DNA of 64,000 nucleotides from Sphingomonas albertensis (GTDB lineage: Bacteria; Pseudomonadota; Alphaproteobacteria; Sphingomonadales; Sphingomonadaceae): NCBI RefSeq assembly GCF_014358075.1, contig NZ_JACONT010000015.1, forward strand, positions 1 through 64,000, read 5' to 3'. The notes under the pieces were generated by a model. That model saw only the letters and a list, made by a program, of their open reading frames with translations, was not told where the DNA came from and ran no database searches. Made by a program: the position numbers and the translations under genes. Shown here in pieces: positions 17,670-25,832 of the stretch; the first letter of the stretch is position 1; every line of letters begins with the position of its first letter.

Positions 17670-17746
17670 GTTCTCCTGCGAACGCAGGAGCCTAGGATAC
17701 CAACCGAAACGCTCCTGACCCTGGACTCCTGCGTTCGCAGGAGAAC
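17670..17746. repeat. Inverted repeat, family D, with perfect 21-bp arms
   Basis: The left arm (17670-17690, GTTCTCCTGCGAACGCAGGAG) and right arm (17726-17746) are exact complements over 21 bases, separated by 35 bases. Each arm also contains its own small hairpin (CTCCTGCG..CGCAGGAG). It separates the convergent nucleotidyltransferase and histidine kinase genes and may terminate both; there is no T-run. Confidence 0.85.
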
Positions 17747-17751
17747 TGAAG

Positions 17752-18945
17752 CTAGCCTGCTGCCTCGACCCGTGGATCGGGCACTTCGAGCGTCGCGCAT
17801 GTTCCGACCGCGGCGTTCTCGATCGTCACGGTCCCGCGGAGCTGGCGCGCGAGGCTGCCGATCATCCGCATCCCGAGGCTCTTGCGCGACGCTGCCTTGA
17901 GGTCGAAGTCCGCCGGCAATCCGCCGCCTTCATCGGACACGGTCAACACGATCCGCCCGTCCGCGCTGCGTACCGAGACCAAGATCACGCCGCCATCCTC
18001 GCCATAGGCATATTTGATCGCGTTGGTGACGAGCTCAGTGACCAGCAACCCGACCGGGATGGCGACGTCCGCGCTGATCATGATCGGCTCGATATCGCAG
18101 TCGATCCGGTGGTTGAGCGACTGCTCGCCCAGCCCCGTCGCGATCCCGCAGACCAGATCGTTAAGCGCGACGATGCCGACCTGATCGCCGCGCCACAGCT
18201 GGTCGTGGGTCTGTGCGATCGCCGTGATCCGCGCCTGCGCATCGCCCAAAAGCCGCCGAATCCGCGGATCGTCGTCTTCCTGCATCTGCAGGTTGAGCAT
18301 CGCCGACACGAGCGCCAGACTGTTCTTCACGCGGTGGCTGGCCTCACGTGTGAGAAGCTCCTGGTGCTCCATCGCCTCGCTCAGCCGCTGCTCTGCCTGC
18401 TGCCGTTCGATCGCCACGCCGATGAGATTCGCAAACCCCTGCATGAACGCGAAGTCGGCGGGTTCAAACTGGCCTTCGTCGGGGCTGTCGACCTCGAGCA
18501 CGCCAAAGCGTTTGCCCGACGTCTCGACCAATACGTTGATCGCGCGCCGGATCTTGTGGCGCGCCATGAACTCCGGCGTGCGAAACCGCTGCTCGTTGCC
18601 GAGATGGTTCGAGATCACCGGCTCGCCGGTCTCCAGTGCGAACCCGGCGGGCGAACCGAGATCGGTCCGCATCTCCGTCGACCCGACCACCCCCGGCTCC
18701 CAGCCGATCCCAGCGCGCACCAGCAGGCTGTCCTGCTCGGGGCGATATTCAAGGAACTTGCAGTATTTCGAGCGCATGCCCTCGCCGCACAGCTCGGTCG
18801 CGCGCTGCAGCATGGGATCCAGGTCCCGCGCGCGCAGTGCCTCGATCCCGAAATCGGCCAGGATAGACTGCTGGCGAAGACGATATTCGAGTTCGCCAGC
18901 AGCGGGAGCGTTGGTACCGCCCGGGGGGTGTTCGACGACCGGCAT
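17752..18945 (-). CDS. GAF-domain sensor histidine kinase (HisKA_2/HWE-like)
   Basis: 397 residues. Residues about 25-185 form a GAF sensor domain; residues 195-290 hold the dimerisation/phosphoacceptor region with His204 in EASHRVKNSL, and the rest is a HATPase_c domain (ELVTNAIKYAY, SDEGGG, GMRMIGSLARQLRG). It has no membrane segment, so it senses a cytoplasmic cue. HisKA_2/HWE kinases in alphaproteobacteria often feed the PhyR general stress pathway. Its ATG at 18945 lies five bases after the ettA stop, so the two are probably co-transcribed. No cognate response regulator is next to it. Confidence 0.9.
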   Translation of the reverse strand: MPVVEHPPGGTNAPAAGELEYRLRQQSILADFGIEALRARDLDPMLQRATELCGEGMRSKYCKFLEYRPEQDSLLVRAGIGWEPGVVGSTEMRTDLGSPAGFALETGEPVISNHLGNEQRFRTPEFMARHKIRRAINVLVETSGKRFGVLEVDSPDEGQFEPADFAFMQGFANLIGVAIERQQAEQRLSEAMEHQELLTREASHRVKNSLALVSAMLNLQMQEDDDPRIRRLLGDAQARITAIAQTHDQLWRGDQVGIVALNDLVCGIATGLGEQSLNHRIDCDIEPIMISADVAIPVGLLVTELVTNAIKYAYGEDGGVILVSVRSADGRIVLTVSDEGGGLPADFDLKAASRKSLGMRMIGSLARQLRGTVTIENAAVGTCATLEVPDPRVEAAG

Positions 18946-18950
18946 CGTCC

Positions 18951-20630
18951 TCAGCGGGTCAGCTTCTTGTACGCCAGACGCGTGGGCCGATCGGCGGCGT
19001 CGCCCATGCGGCGGCGCTTGTCCTCCTCGTACGACGCGTAGTTGCCCTCGAACCACTCGACGTGGCTGTCGCCCTCGAACGCGAGAATGTGCGTCGCGAG
19101 GCGATCGAGGAAGAAGCGGTCATGGCTGATGACGACGGCGCAGCCGGCGAAGGTTTCGAGCGCCTCCTCGAGTGCGCGGAGAGTCTCGACGTCGAGATCG
19201 TTGGTCGGCTCGTCGAGCAGGAGGACGTTGCCACCCTCCTTGAGCATCTTGGCCATGTGCACGCGGTTGCGCTCGCCGCCCGACAACTGGCCGACCTTCT
19301 TCTGCTGGTCCGGTCCGCGGAAGTTGAACGCGCCGACATAGGCGCGCGTCCCCATCTCCTGCTTGCCGAAGCGGAAGATCTCGAGCTCGTCGGAGATTTC
19401 CTGCCAGACGTTCTTGTTCGGATCGAGATCGTCGCGGCTCTGGTCGACGTAACCCAGCTTGACGGTCGAGCCGACTTCGATCGTGCCCTCGTCCGGCGTT
19501 TCCTGGCCGGTGATGAGCTTGAACAAGGTCGACTTGCCCGCGCCGTTCGGGCCGATCACGCCGACGATGCCGCCCGGGGGCAGCGTGAAGTCGAGACCAT
19601 CGAACAACAGCTTGTCGCCATACGACTTGGTCAGGCCCTTCGCCTCGATCACCTTGCCGCCGAGACGCGCGGGCAGCTGGATCAGGATCGCGGCCTTGCC
19701 GGCGACGCGGTTCTCCTGCTTCTCCATCAGCTCGTCGAACGCGCGGATACGTGCCTTCGACTTGGTCTGGCGCGCCTTGGGCGTCTGGCGCATCCACGCC
19801 AGCTCGTCCGCAATGGCCTTCTGCTTGCCGGCCTCTTCGCGCTCTTCCTGGCTGAGGCGCTGAGCCTTCTTCTCCAAATAGCCCGAATAGTTGCTCTCGT
19901 AGGTGTAATAGCGGCCGCGATCGAGCTCGAGCACCCAGTTGACGACATTGTCGAGGAAGTAGCGGTCATGCGTCACGAGGATGACGTTGCCGGTATATTC
20001 CTTGAGGTAGTTCTCCAGCCACGACACGCTTTCGGCGTCGAGATGGTTGGTAGGCTCATCGAGCAGCAGGATCTGCGGCTTCTCCAGCAGCAGCTTGCAC
20101 AGCGCGACGCGGCGCTTCTCGCCGCCCGACAGGTTGGTGACGTCGGCATCGCCCGGCGGGCAGCGCAGCGCTTCCATCGCCTGCTCTAGCTGGCTGTCAA
20201 GCGCCCAGCCGTCGACCGCGTCGATCTTGGCCTGGAGCTCGCCCATCTCCTCCATCAGCGCGTCGAAGTCGGTGTCGTCCTGCGGATCGCCCATCTCGGC
20301 CGAGATCGCGTTGAACCGGTCGACGAGGTCCGCGACCGGACGGACGCCGTCCTTGACGTTGCCCATGACGTCCTTGGTCGGGTCGAGCTGAGGCTCCTGC
20401 GCGAGATAGCCGACGTTGACGCCTTCTGCGGCCCAGGCTTCGCCGGTGAAATCGGGATCCATGCCGGCCATGATCTTCATCAGCGTCGACTTGCCCGAGC
20501 CGTTCGGGCCGATGATCGCGATCTTCGCCGACGGGATGAACTGCAGGTGTATGTTGTTGAGAACGGGCTTGTTGGCACCGGGGAAGGTCTTCGACAGACC
20601 CTTCATGACGTAGGTATACTGGACGGCCAT
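18951..20630 (-). CDS. ettA: Energy-dependent translational throttle protein EttA (ABC-F)
   Basis: 559 residues, matching EttA length. Two ABC domains with Walker A GPNGSGKST and GPNGAGKST, signatures LSGGEKRRVALCKLL and LSGGERNRVHMAKML, and Walker B LLLDEPTNHLD and LLLDEPTNDLD; an arm and a basic linker lie between (QEEREEAGKQKAIADELAWM..). It has no membrane domain. EttA binds the ribosomal E site and gates the first elongation step according to ATP/ADP level. The ATG at 20630 begins MAVQYTYVMKGLSKTFPG, the usual EttA start. The histidine kinase follows almost without gap. Confidence 0.96.
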   Translation of the reverse strand: MAVQYTYVMKGLSKTFPGANKPVLNNIHLQFIPSAKIAIIGPNGSGKSTLMKIMAGMDPDFTGEAWAAEGVNVGYLAQEPQLDPTKDVMGNVKDGVRPVADLVDRFNAISAEMGDPQDDTDFDALMEEMGELQAKIDAVDGWALDSQLEQAMEALRCPPGDADVTNLSGGEKRRVALCKLLLEKPQILLLDEPTNHLDAESVSWLENYLKEYTGNVILVTHDRYFLDNVVNWVLELDRGRYYTYESNYSGYLEKKAQRLSQEEREEAGKQKAIADELAWMRQTPKARQTKSKARIRAFDELMEKQENRVAGKAAILIQLPARLGGKVIEAKGLTKSYGDKLLFDGLDFTLPPGGIVGVIGPNGAGKSTLFKLITGQETPDEGTIEVGSTVKLGYVDQSRDDLDPNKNVWQEISDELEIFRFGKQEMGTRAYVGAFNFRGPDQQKKVGQLSGGERNRVHMAKMLKEGGNVLLLDEPTNDLDVETLRALEEALETFAGCAVVISHDRFFLDRLATHILAFEGDSHVEWFEGNYASYEEDKRRRMGDAADRPTRLAYKKLTR

Positions 20631-20733
20631 GTGGGTGCCGAGCTCCGTTCTGAATAAAGGCGGGATTTGACGTGCGCAGATAGCGATGCGGCGGGCCGTT
20701 GGCAAACGGGGAGCGCCGACATACGCTGCCCCC

Positions 20734-22137
20734 ATGATGAAACGCACCCTGCTCGCGGCGCTGGCCGCTTCCGCCCTCACCTCTCCTCTGTTGGCGCAGC
20801 GTACCGCCGCCCCGGCGACCGCGGTCGATGCGAAGATCGCGGCGCTGCGCGACAAGGCGCTGACCGACGACATCGCCTACAAGATCGTCGAGGGGATCAC
20901 GACCGAGGTCGGCCCACGGATGACCGGCACCGAGGCGGCACCGCGAGCGCGCGCCTGGTCGATCGCCAAGCTGAAGGCGCTCGGGTTCAAGAACGTCAGG
21001 ATCGAGCCATACCAGCTGCCCGTCTGGTCGCGCGGTACGGAGAGCGGGGAACTGGTCGCACCCTATGCGCAGAAGCTGCATCTGGTCGGCCTCGGCAATT
21101 CGGGCGCGACCCCGCCGGGCGGGCTGACCCTGCCGATCGTGTATTTCGCGACATACAACGACCTGGCGCTCGCCGCCGACGGCAGCCTGAAGGGCAAAAT
21201 CGCCTTCGTGTCGAACGCGATGCAGCCGACCCAGGACGGGTCGAGCTATGGATCGCAGGGTACCGCGCGCTTCGTCGGACCGAACGTTGCCGCCAAGAAG
21301 GGCGCGGCGGCGATCGTGATCCGGTCGATCGGCACCGATCACGGTCGCGGGCCGCACGCGGGCAACACCAATTTCGAGGCGGGTGTGACGCCGATCCCCG
21401 CGGCGGCGCTGTCGGTCGCGGACGCCGAACATGTCGAGCGGCTGGTGAAGCTCGGCAAGCCAGTGACGCTGAGGCTGGTGCTAGAAGACAAGCAGGCCGG
21501 GATGCAGGAATCGGGTAACGTCGTCGCCGAGGTTCCCGGCACCGACCCCAAGGCGGGCATCGTGCTGGTCGGTGGCCATCTCGACAGCTGGGATCTCGGC
21601 ACCGGCGCGATCGACGACGGCGCGGGCATCGCGATCACCGCGGCTGCCGCCAAGCTCGTCATGGACAGCGGCCAGCGCCCACGCCGGACGATCCGCGTCG
21701 TCTGGTTCGGTGACGAGGAGAGCGGCGGATTCGGCGGAACCGCCTACGCCAAGGCGCATGCCGGCGAGCGCCACGCGACCGCCGCCGAATCGGATTTCGG
21801 TGCCGATCGCGTCTGGCGGTTCGAAAGCAGCCTGCCCGCCGCTGCCAAGCCTATCGAGGACCGCCTGGCGGTCGCGCTCGCCCCGCTCGGGATCATCCGC
21901 GGTGCCGATACGCCACACGGCGGCACCGACGTCGGCCCGGTTATTGCGACGGGCGTCGCTGGAATCGACCTCAACCAGTCGGGTCTGCGCTACTTCGACT
22001 ACCACCACACGCCCGAGGACACGCTGGATCTAATCGACCCCGAACAGCTTCGCCAGAACGTCGCGGCGTGGACCGCGATGATCGCGACGGTCGCCAATGC
22101 GCCGGAGGAAATCGGCCCGATCGTGCCCCATAAGTGA
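20734..22137 (+). CDS. Exported M28-family zinc aminopeptidase/carboxypeptidase
   Basis: 467 residues. Signal peptide MMKRTLLAALAASALTSPLLAQ, so the enzyme acts in the periplasm or outside. A PA-like insert (residues about 110-240) precedes the metallopeptidase domain with HLDSWDLGTGAIDDGAG (His and bridging Asp), WFGDEESGGFGG (Glu pair) and a final DYHHTPEDT (His), the usual M28 co-catalytic two-zinc set. The organisation resembles plasma glutamate carboxypeptidase-like M28 enzymes. It is divergent from ettA with a 103-base gap. Peptide specificity unknown. Confidence 0.92.
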   Translation: MMKRTLLAALAASALTSPLLAQRTAAPATAVDAKIAALRDKALTDDIAYKIVEGITTEVGPRMTGTEAAPRARAWSIAKLKALGFKNVRIEPYQLPVWSRGTESGELVAPYAQKLHLVGLGNSGATPPGGLTLPIVYFATYNDLALAADGSLKGKIAFVSNAMQPTQDGSSYGSQGTARFVGPNVAAKKGAAAIVIRSIGTDHGRGPHAGNTNFEAGVTPIPAAALSVADAEHVERLVKLGKPVTLRLVLEDKQAGMQESGNVVAEVPGTDPKAGIVLVGGHLDSWDLGTGAIDDGAGIAITAAAAKLVMDSGQRPRRTIRVVWFGDEESGGFGGTAYAKAHAGERHATAAESDFGADRVWRFESSLPAAAKPIEDRLAVALAPLGIIRGADTPHGGTDVGPVIATGVAGIDLNQSGLRYFDYHHTPEDTLDLIDPEQLRQNVAAWTAMIATVANAPEEIGPIVPHK

Positions 22138-22291
22138 CGAGTTGCAGCAACCAAAACGTCATCGTTCTGCCGCAAACCTTGCGGACAGATGAATTTAGCG
22201 GATTGACCGCCCGCCGGGGTCCGCTATTTGACGTGACTTCGCGACGGCAATCGGGTCGGCCGCGAGTGAAACTATGCTTGGGAGCATTCGA

Positions 22292-22558
22292 ATGAAGAAG
22301 ATCGTTCTGATCGCTGCTGCCGCCGGCCTGATGTCCGTCGCAGCCTGCAGCAAGTCGCCAGAAGCCGCCGCAGTTGAGAACAACGCGGACATGCTGGCTG
22401 ACAACATGGAAATGCAGGCTGACAACATGGACGCCATGGCGGACAACACCTCGAACGCAGTCGCTACCGACGTGCTCGAGAACGCTGCCGACAACATGAA
22501 CGCAGCTGCCGACAACGTCCGTGACGCTGCCGACGAGAAGACCGACAACATGAACTAA
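22292..22558 (+). CDS. Small acidic lipoprotein with ADNM-type repeats
   Basis: 88 residues. Signal MKKIVLIAAAAGLMSVAACS with lipobox VAAC. The mature part repeats NNADMLADNMEMQADNM and AADNMNAAADNVRDAADE, an alpha-helical, Met/Asn/Asp-rich pattern that may form a coiled coil. GGGAG precedes the ATG at 22292; an upstream in-frame ATG at 22274 is less likely. A strong terminator follows at 22601-22630. It parallels the lipoprotein at 3380-3751. Function unknown; such short helical lipoproteins can act as envelope structural or entericidin-like elements, but nothing specific is visible. Confidence 0.83.
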   Translation: MKKIVLIAAAAGLMSVAACSKSPEAAAVENNADMLADNMEMQADNMDAMADNTSNAVATDVLENAADNMNAAADNVRDAADEKTDNMN

Positions 22559-22600
22559 AATCTGTCGGGCGTTTCTACGCTCGATAGGATTTAGTGTCGG

Positions 22601-22630
22601 AAAGGGCGTTCCTTCGGGAGCGCCCTTTTT
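22601..22630 (+). terminator. Rho-independent terminator of the small lipoprotein gene
   Basis: A 12-base-pair stem (AAAGGGCGTTCC / GGAGCGCCCTTT, one G-T pair) with a TTCG tetraloop, followed by a T-run. Confidence 0.93.
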
Positions 22631-22693
22631 CTTTGCCCTTTTGCTTTGCGCCCTTTTGCCGGATGATCGCTTGCGCTAACGCAGGCGCCGGTG

Positions 22694-22769
22694 GGGCCTG
22701 TAGCTCAACGGTTAGAGCTGGCCGCTCATAACGGCTAGGTTGCGGGTTCGATTCCTGCCGGGCCCACCA
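22694..22769 (+). tRNA. tRNA with CAT anticodon, probably tRNA-Ile2 (or elongator tRNA-Met)
   Basis: 76 bases with CCA encoded. Acceptor GGGCCTG pairs with CGGGCCC (one G-T), D-arm GCTC/GAGC, anticodon stem GGCCG/CGGCT around loop CTCATAA with anticodon CAT at 22727-22729, and T-arm GCGGG-TTCGATT-CCTGC. The C-rich anticodon stem and GGTTAGAGC-type D-loop resemble the ileX-type tRNA whose CAT is modified to lysidine; elongator Met cannot be excluded by eye. It lies 24 bases from the convergent acyl-CoA enzyme gene. Confidence 0.93.
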
Positions 22770-22782
22770 ACCACCCACCTTA

Positions 22783-23928
22783 TCATGCGACGATCCCGCC
22801 AGCCTTGAGCGCGGTGATCGTGTCCGCGGCGTAGCCAAGCCCGTCGAGCAGCGCATCGGTATCGGTACGCCCGCCGGCCATGTGTGGCGCGGCGGTCGGC
22901 GTGGCGGAATAGCGCGGTGCGGGCATCGGCTGGACGACGCCCCCCACCTCCGTGAACGTGCCGCGGGCGACATTGTACGGATGCGCGGGCGCCTCGGCCA
23001 GCGATAGCACCGGTGCGAAACACGCGTCGGTATGCTCGATAATCGCGCACCATTCGTCGCGAGTCCGGCTGGCGAATACCGCCGTCAGCCTGTCTTTCAG
23101 CGCTGGCCAGCATCGCGGATCCATCTGCCGGTCGAACTCCGCATCCGCCGCCAGCCCCGCCTTCTCGCGCAACACAGCGTAGAATTGCGGCTCGATCGCG
23201 CCGATCGACACGTATTTCCCATCGGCACAGGCATAGGTGTCGTAGAAATGCGCGCCGCTATCGAGCAGGTTCACGCCGCGCTCGTCGCGCCACAAGCCCT
23301 GCCCGTGAAAGCTCCAGATCATGCTCATCAACAGCGCGGCGCCATCGGTCATCGCGCAGTCTATCACTTGCCCCTGCCCGGTCGTCCGCGCGTGGAGCAG
23401 CGCGCTGACCATCCCGAATGCGAGCATCATCGCGCCGCCGCCGAAATCGCCGACCATGTTGATCGGCGGCGTCGGCTTCTCGCCTGCGCGCCCGAACGCG
23501 TGCAGCGCGCCGGCCAGCGCGATATAATTGATGTCGTGGCCCGCGGCCTGCGCGTACGGCCCGTCCTGCCCCCAACCGGTCATCCGGCCATAAACGAGGC
23601 GCGGGGTCGTCTCGATCAGCACTTCCGGCCCGAGCCCCAGTCGTTCGGTCACGCCCGGCCTGAACCCCTCGACGAAGCCATCCGCCGACGCGACCAGATC
23701 GCGGACGACACCGATTCCCTCGGCGGACTTGAGATCGATCGCGATCGTCTTGCGGGATCGGAGCAGGATGTCCTTGGCGGGATCGCCGCCCGGCCCGCCC
23801 TTTTTCGCGCCCGGGCGTTCGATCCGGATGACCTCGGCCCCGTGATCGGCGAGCATCATGCACGCGAACGGCGCGGGGCCAATCCCGGCAAGCTCGATGA
23901 TCCGGATGCCGGCGAGCGGCCCGGTCAA
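22783..23928 (-). CDS. CaiB/BaiF-family CoA transferase, alpha-methylacyl-CoA racemase type
   Basis: 381 residues, cytosolic. The opening GPLAGIRIIELAGIGPAPFACMMLADHGAEVIRIE and the central GHDINYIALAGALHAFGRAG (His and Asp typical of AMACR) point to racemisation of 2-methylacyl-CoA thioesters rather than CoA transfer. GDFGGGAMMLAFGM and the small-domain end are normal. The frame ends 14 bases from the convergent tRNA. The gene upstream (DUF885) is in the same direction with a 111-base gap. Confidence 0.9.
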   Translation of the reverse strand: MTGPLAGIRIIELAGIGPAPFACMMLADHGAEVIRIERPGAKKGGPGGDPAKDILLRSRKTIAIDLKSAEGIGVVRDLVASADGFVEGFRPGVTERLGLGPEVLIETTPRLVYGRMTGWGQDGPYAQAAGHDINYIALAGALHAFGRAGEKPTPPINMVGDFGGGAMMLAFGMVSALLHARTTGQGQVIDCAMTDGAALLMSMIWSFHGQGLWRDERGVNLLDSGAHFYDTYACADGKYVSIGAIEPQFYAVLREKAGLAADAEFDRQMDPRCWPALKDRLTAVFASRTRDEWCAIIEHTDACFAPVLSLAEAPAHPYNVARGTFTEVGGVVQPMPAPRYSATPTAAPHMAGGRTDTDALLDGLGYAADTITALKAGGIVA

Positions 23929-24039
23929 CGCCGCGACCCTGTACCGCGCCGACGAAATCCTGCGGCCATGACACCCCTCCGATGGCTTCTTATCGGTGCA
24001 GCGTCACAGCATTCGCAGACCCGGTCAAGCGACCGGCCC

Positions 24040-25815
24040 TCACCCGATCGGCAGGTCGAACAGCAGTTCGCGAACGTAGCGGACCGGGGGCGAACCATGC
24101 GCGAGCAGCGTGTCGTTATAGCGCTTGAGATCGAACGCCGCGCCCTGCCGCTTCTTCGCCTCGTCCCGCAGCGCCATGTGCTCCGAATAACCGGTGAAAT
24201 AGCTCAGCAGCTGCGTCGAGCCGAGCGACGCGCGGACCCATTTGCCGGCCGCCTCGCGCTCCTGCTGGAACGCGGTATGAGTCATCAGCTGCATCGCCTG
24301 CTCGCGCGTCATGCCCTCGGTATGGATGCCGATATCGAGCAGCGAGTTCGAGATCGACCGCAACCGCATTTTTAGCACGGTCAGCTTGAACAGCGGATCG
24401 CCGTTCAGATAGCCCTCGTCCGCCATCATCCCCTCGGCATACACCGCCCAGCCCTCGACGAACGGCCCCGAGCCGAGCACCGCGCGCAGCGTCGACTGCG
24501 TGGCGTTGGCGTGCGCGAGCTGAAGGAAATGCCCCGGCATCGCCTCGTGCACCGCCAGATCGTGGATCATATAGTCGTTATATTCACTGAGGAACGACGT
24601 CGCCTGCCTCTCGGTCCAGTCGTCCGGGACCGGCGACACGGCGAAGAACGTGCCGAGGTTCTTCTCCAGCGGCCCCGGTGAGTCACAATAGGCGACAGCG
24701 ACACCCTGCTGGAATTTGGGCATCGTGATGATCTTCACCGGGCCATCGGGCATCCCGACCAGCCCCTTGTCGCGGACGAACGCGGTCGCCTGCGCCAGCG
24801 CCTTGGTCGAGGCGTCGATCATGCCGTCGCGCGTGGGCCGCTTTGCATAGGTCAGTTCGAGCGCGGCCTGGATCGCCGCCTGTTGCTGCGCGTCGGAGGG
24901 CTTGTCGGGGAGCAGCAGCGCGCCCGGCTTGGCGCCGAATATCTGGCGGGCGATCGCGTACATCTGCGCGCGCGTGTCGACGATCGCGGTCTGCGCGCGG
25001 CGCTTGATCTCGGTCCGGGTAAGGTCGGATTGCAGCGCGAAGCCGAGCTTCTTGTCGTAGAGCGCCGCGCCGAGGCGGAAGTCGCCCTTCGCGCCGGGAA
25101 CGAGCGTCTTGTCGAGCCAGACCTGGTGCTCGGCGACCGCCGCCTTCAGTTTGACGAGCGCGGCGTCGAACCGCTTGGCGTCCGCTGCGGACAATTCGCT
25201 CTTGTGCGGGGCGAGCATGCTTTCGGCGATGTCGACGATGCCGCTGTTCTGCTTCGCTACCGTTGTCGCGTAGATCGACGGCACGCGCGCGACCACGATG
25301 TTCTGGCGTGTCTGCGCCAGCAACGCAGGGAGAGCCTCCATCCGTGCGGTCGCCGCGTTCAGCCGCTGTGGCCACGGCGCGAAATCGCGCGCGGCGAGCG
25401 AATAGAGCGAGCTGCCGGCGATGTCGTTATAGATCTGCGGATCCCACGCCCAGCCGCCGAGCGTCTCGGTATCCCAGATGTCGTAACGCAGCGCATTGTC
25501 GAGCAACGCCGCGTCGACCTGCTCCTCACGCGACAGGGCTTTCCGATCGATCCGCTGGAGATCGGCGAGCATCGCCTTCGAGAACGCCTCGCGCTTGGCA
25601 CGTCCCGCGGCCGACATATCGGTGAGCTGCGTGTCGAACCGGTGATCGCCAAGGCCGGTCGCCGACGACGGGTTCAGCCGCGCGAGGCCATCGACATAGC
25701 GCTTCGACAGCGATGCGAACGTGGCGTTCTCCGCAGCGTGCACGGCTGCGGTCGGGATCAAGGAAACGGGCAGCGCCAGGATCGCGGCGCCGAGCAGCAG
25801 ACGGAAGTTACGCAT
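24040..25815 (-). CDS. DUF885 family exported metallopeptidase-like protein
   Basis: 591 residues with signal peptide MRNFRLLLGAAILALPVSL to HAAE. The conserved motif VHEAMPGHFLQ (HExxxGH) and EGWAVYAEGMM near residues 400-460 define DUF885, thought to be zinc peptidases. FFAVSPVPDDWTERQATSFLSEYND is another family block. It lies 17 bases downstream of the S9 peptidase gene, so the two secreted peptidases are probably co-expressed in peptide scavenging. Substrate unknown. Confidence 0.92.
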   Translation of the reverse strand: MRNFRLLLGAAILALPVSLIPTAAVHAAENATFASLSKRYVDGLARLNPSSATGLGDHRFDTQLTDMSAAGRAKREAFSKAMLADLQRIDRKALSREEQVDAALLDNALRYDIWDTETLGGWAWDPQIYNDIAGSSLYSLAARDFAPWPQRLNAATARMEALPALLAQTRQNIVVARVPSIYATTVAKQNSGIVDIAESMLAPHKSELSAADAKRFDAALVKLKAAVAEHQVWLDKTLVPGAKGDFRLGAALYDKKLGFALQSDLTRTEIKRRAQTAIVDTRAQMYAIARQIFGAKPGALLLPDKPSDAQQQAAIQAALELTYAKRPTRDGMIDASTKALAQATAFVRDKGLVGMPDGPVKIITMPKFQQGVAVAYCDSPGPLEKNLGTFFAVSPVPDDWTERQATSFLSEYNDYMIHDLAVHEAMPGHFLQLAHANATQSTLRAVLGSGPFVEGWAVYAEGMMADEGYLNGDPLFKLTVLKMRLRSISNSLLDIGIHTEGMTREQAMQLMTHTAFQQEREAAGKWVRASLGSTQLLSYFTGYSEHMALRDEAKKRQGAAFDLKRYNDTLLAHGSPPVRYVRELLFDLPIG

Positions 25816-25832
25816 GGTCTAGTTCCTGACGG

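Noticed and set aside
20667..21518. Plus-strand open frame overlapping the M28 peptidase start
   Set aside because: It is a shifted shadow frame with Arg-rich composition; the peptidase frame has signal peptide and metal motifs.
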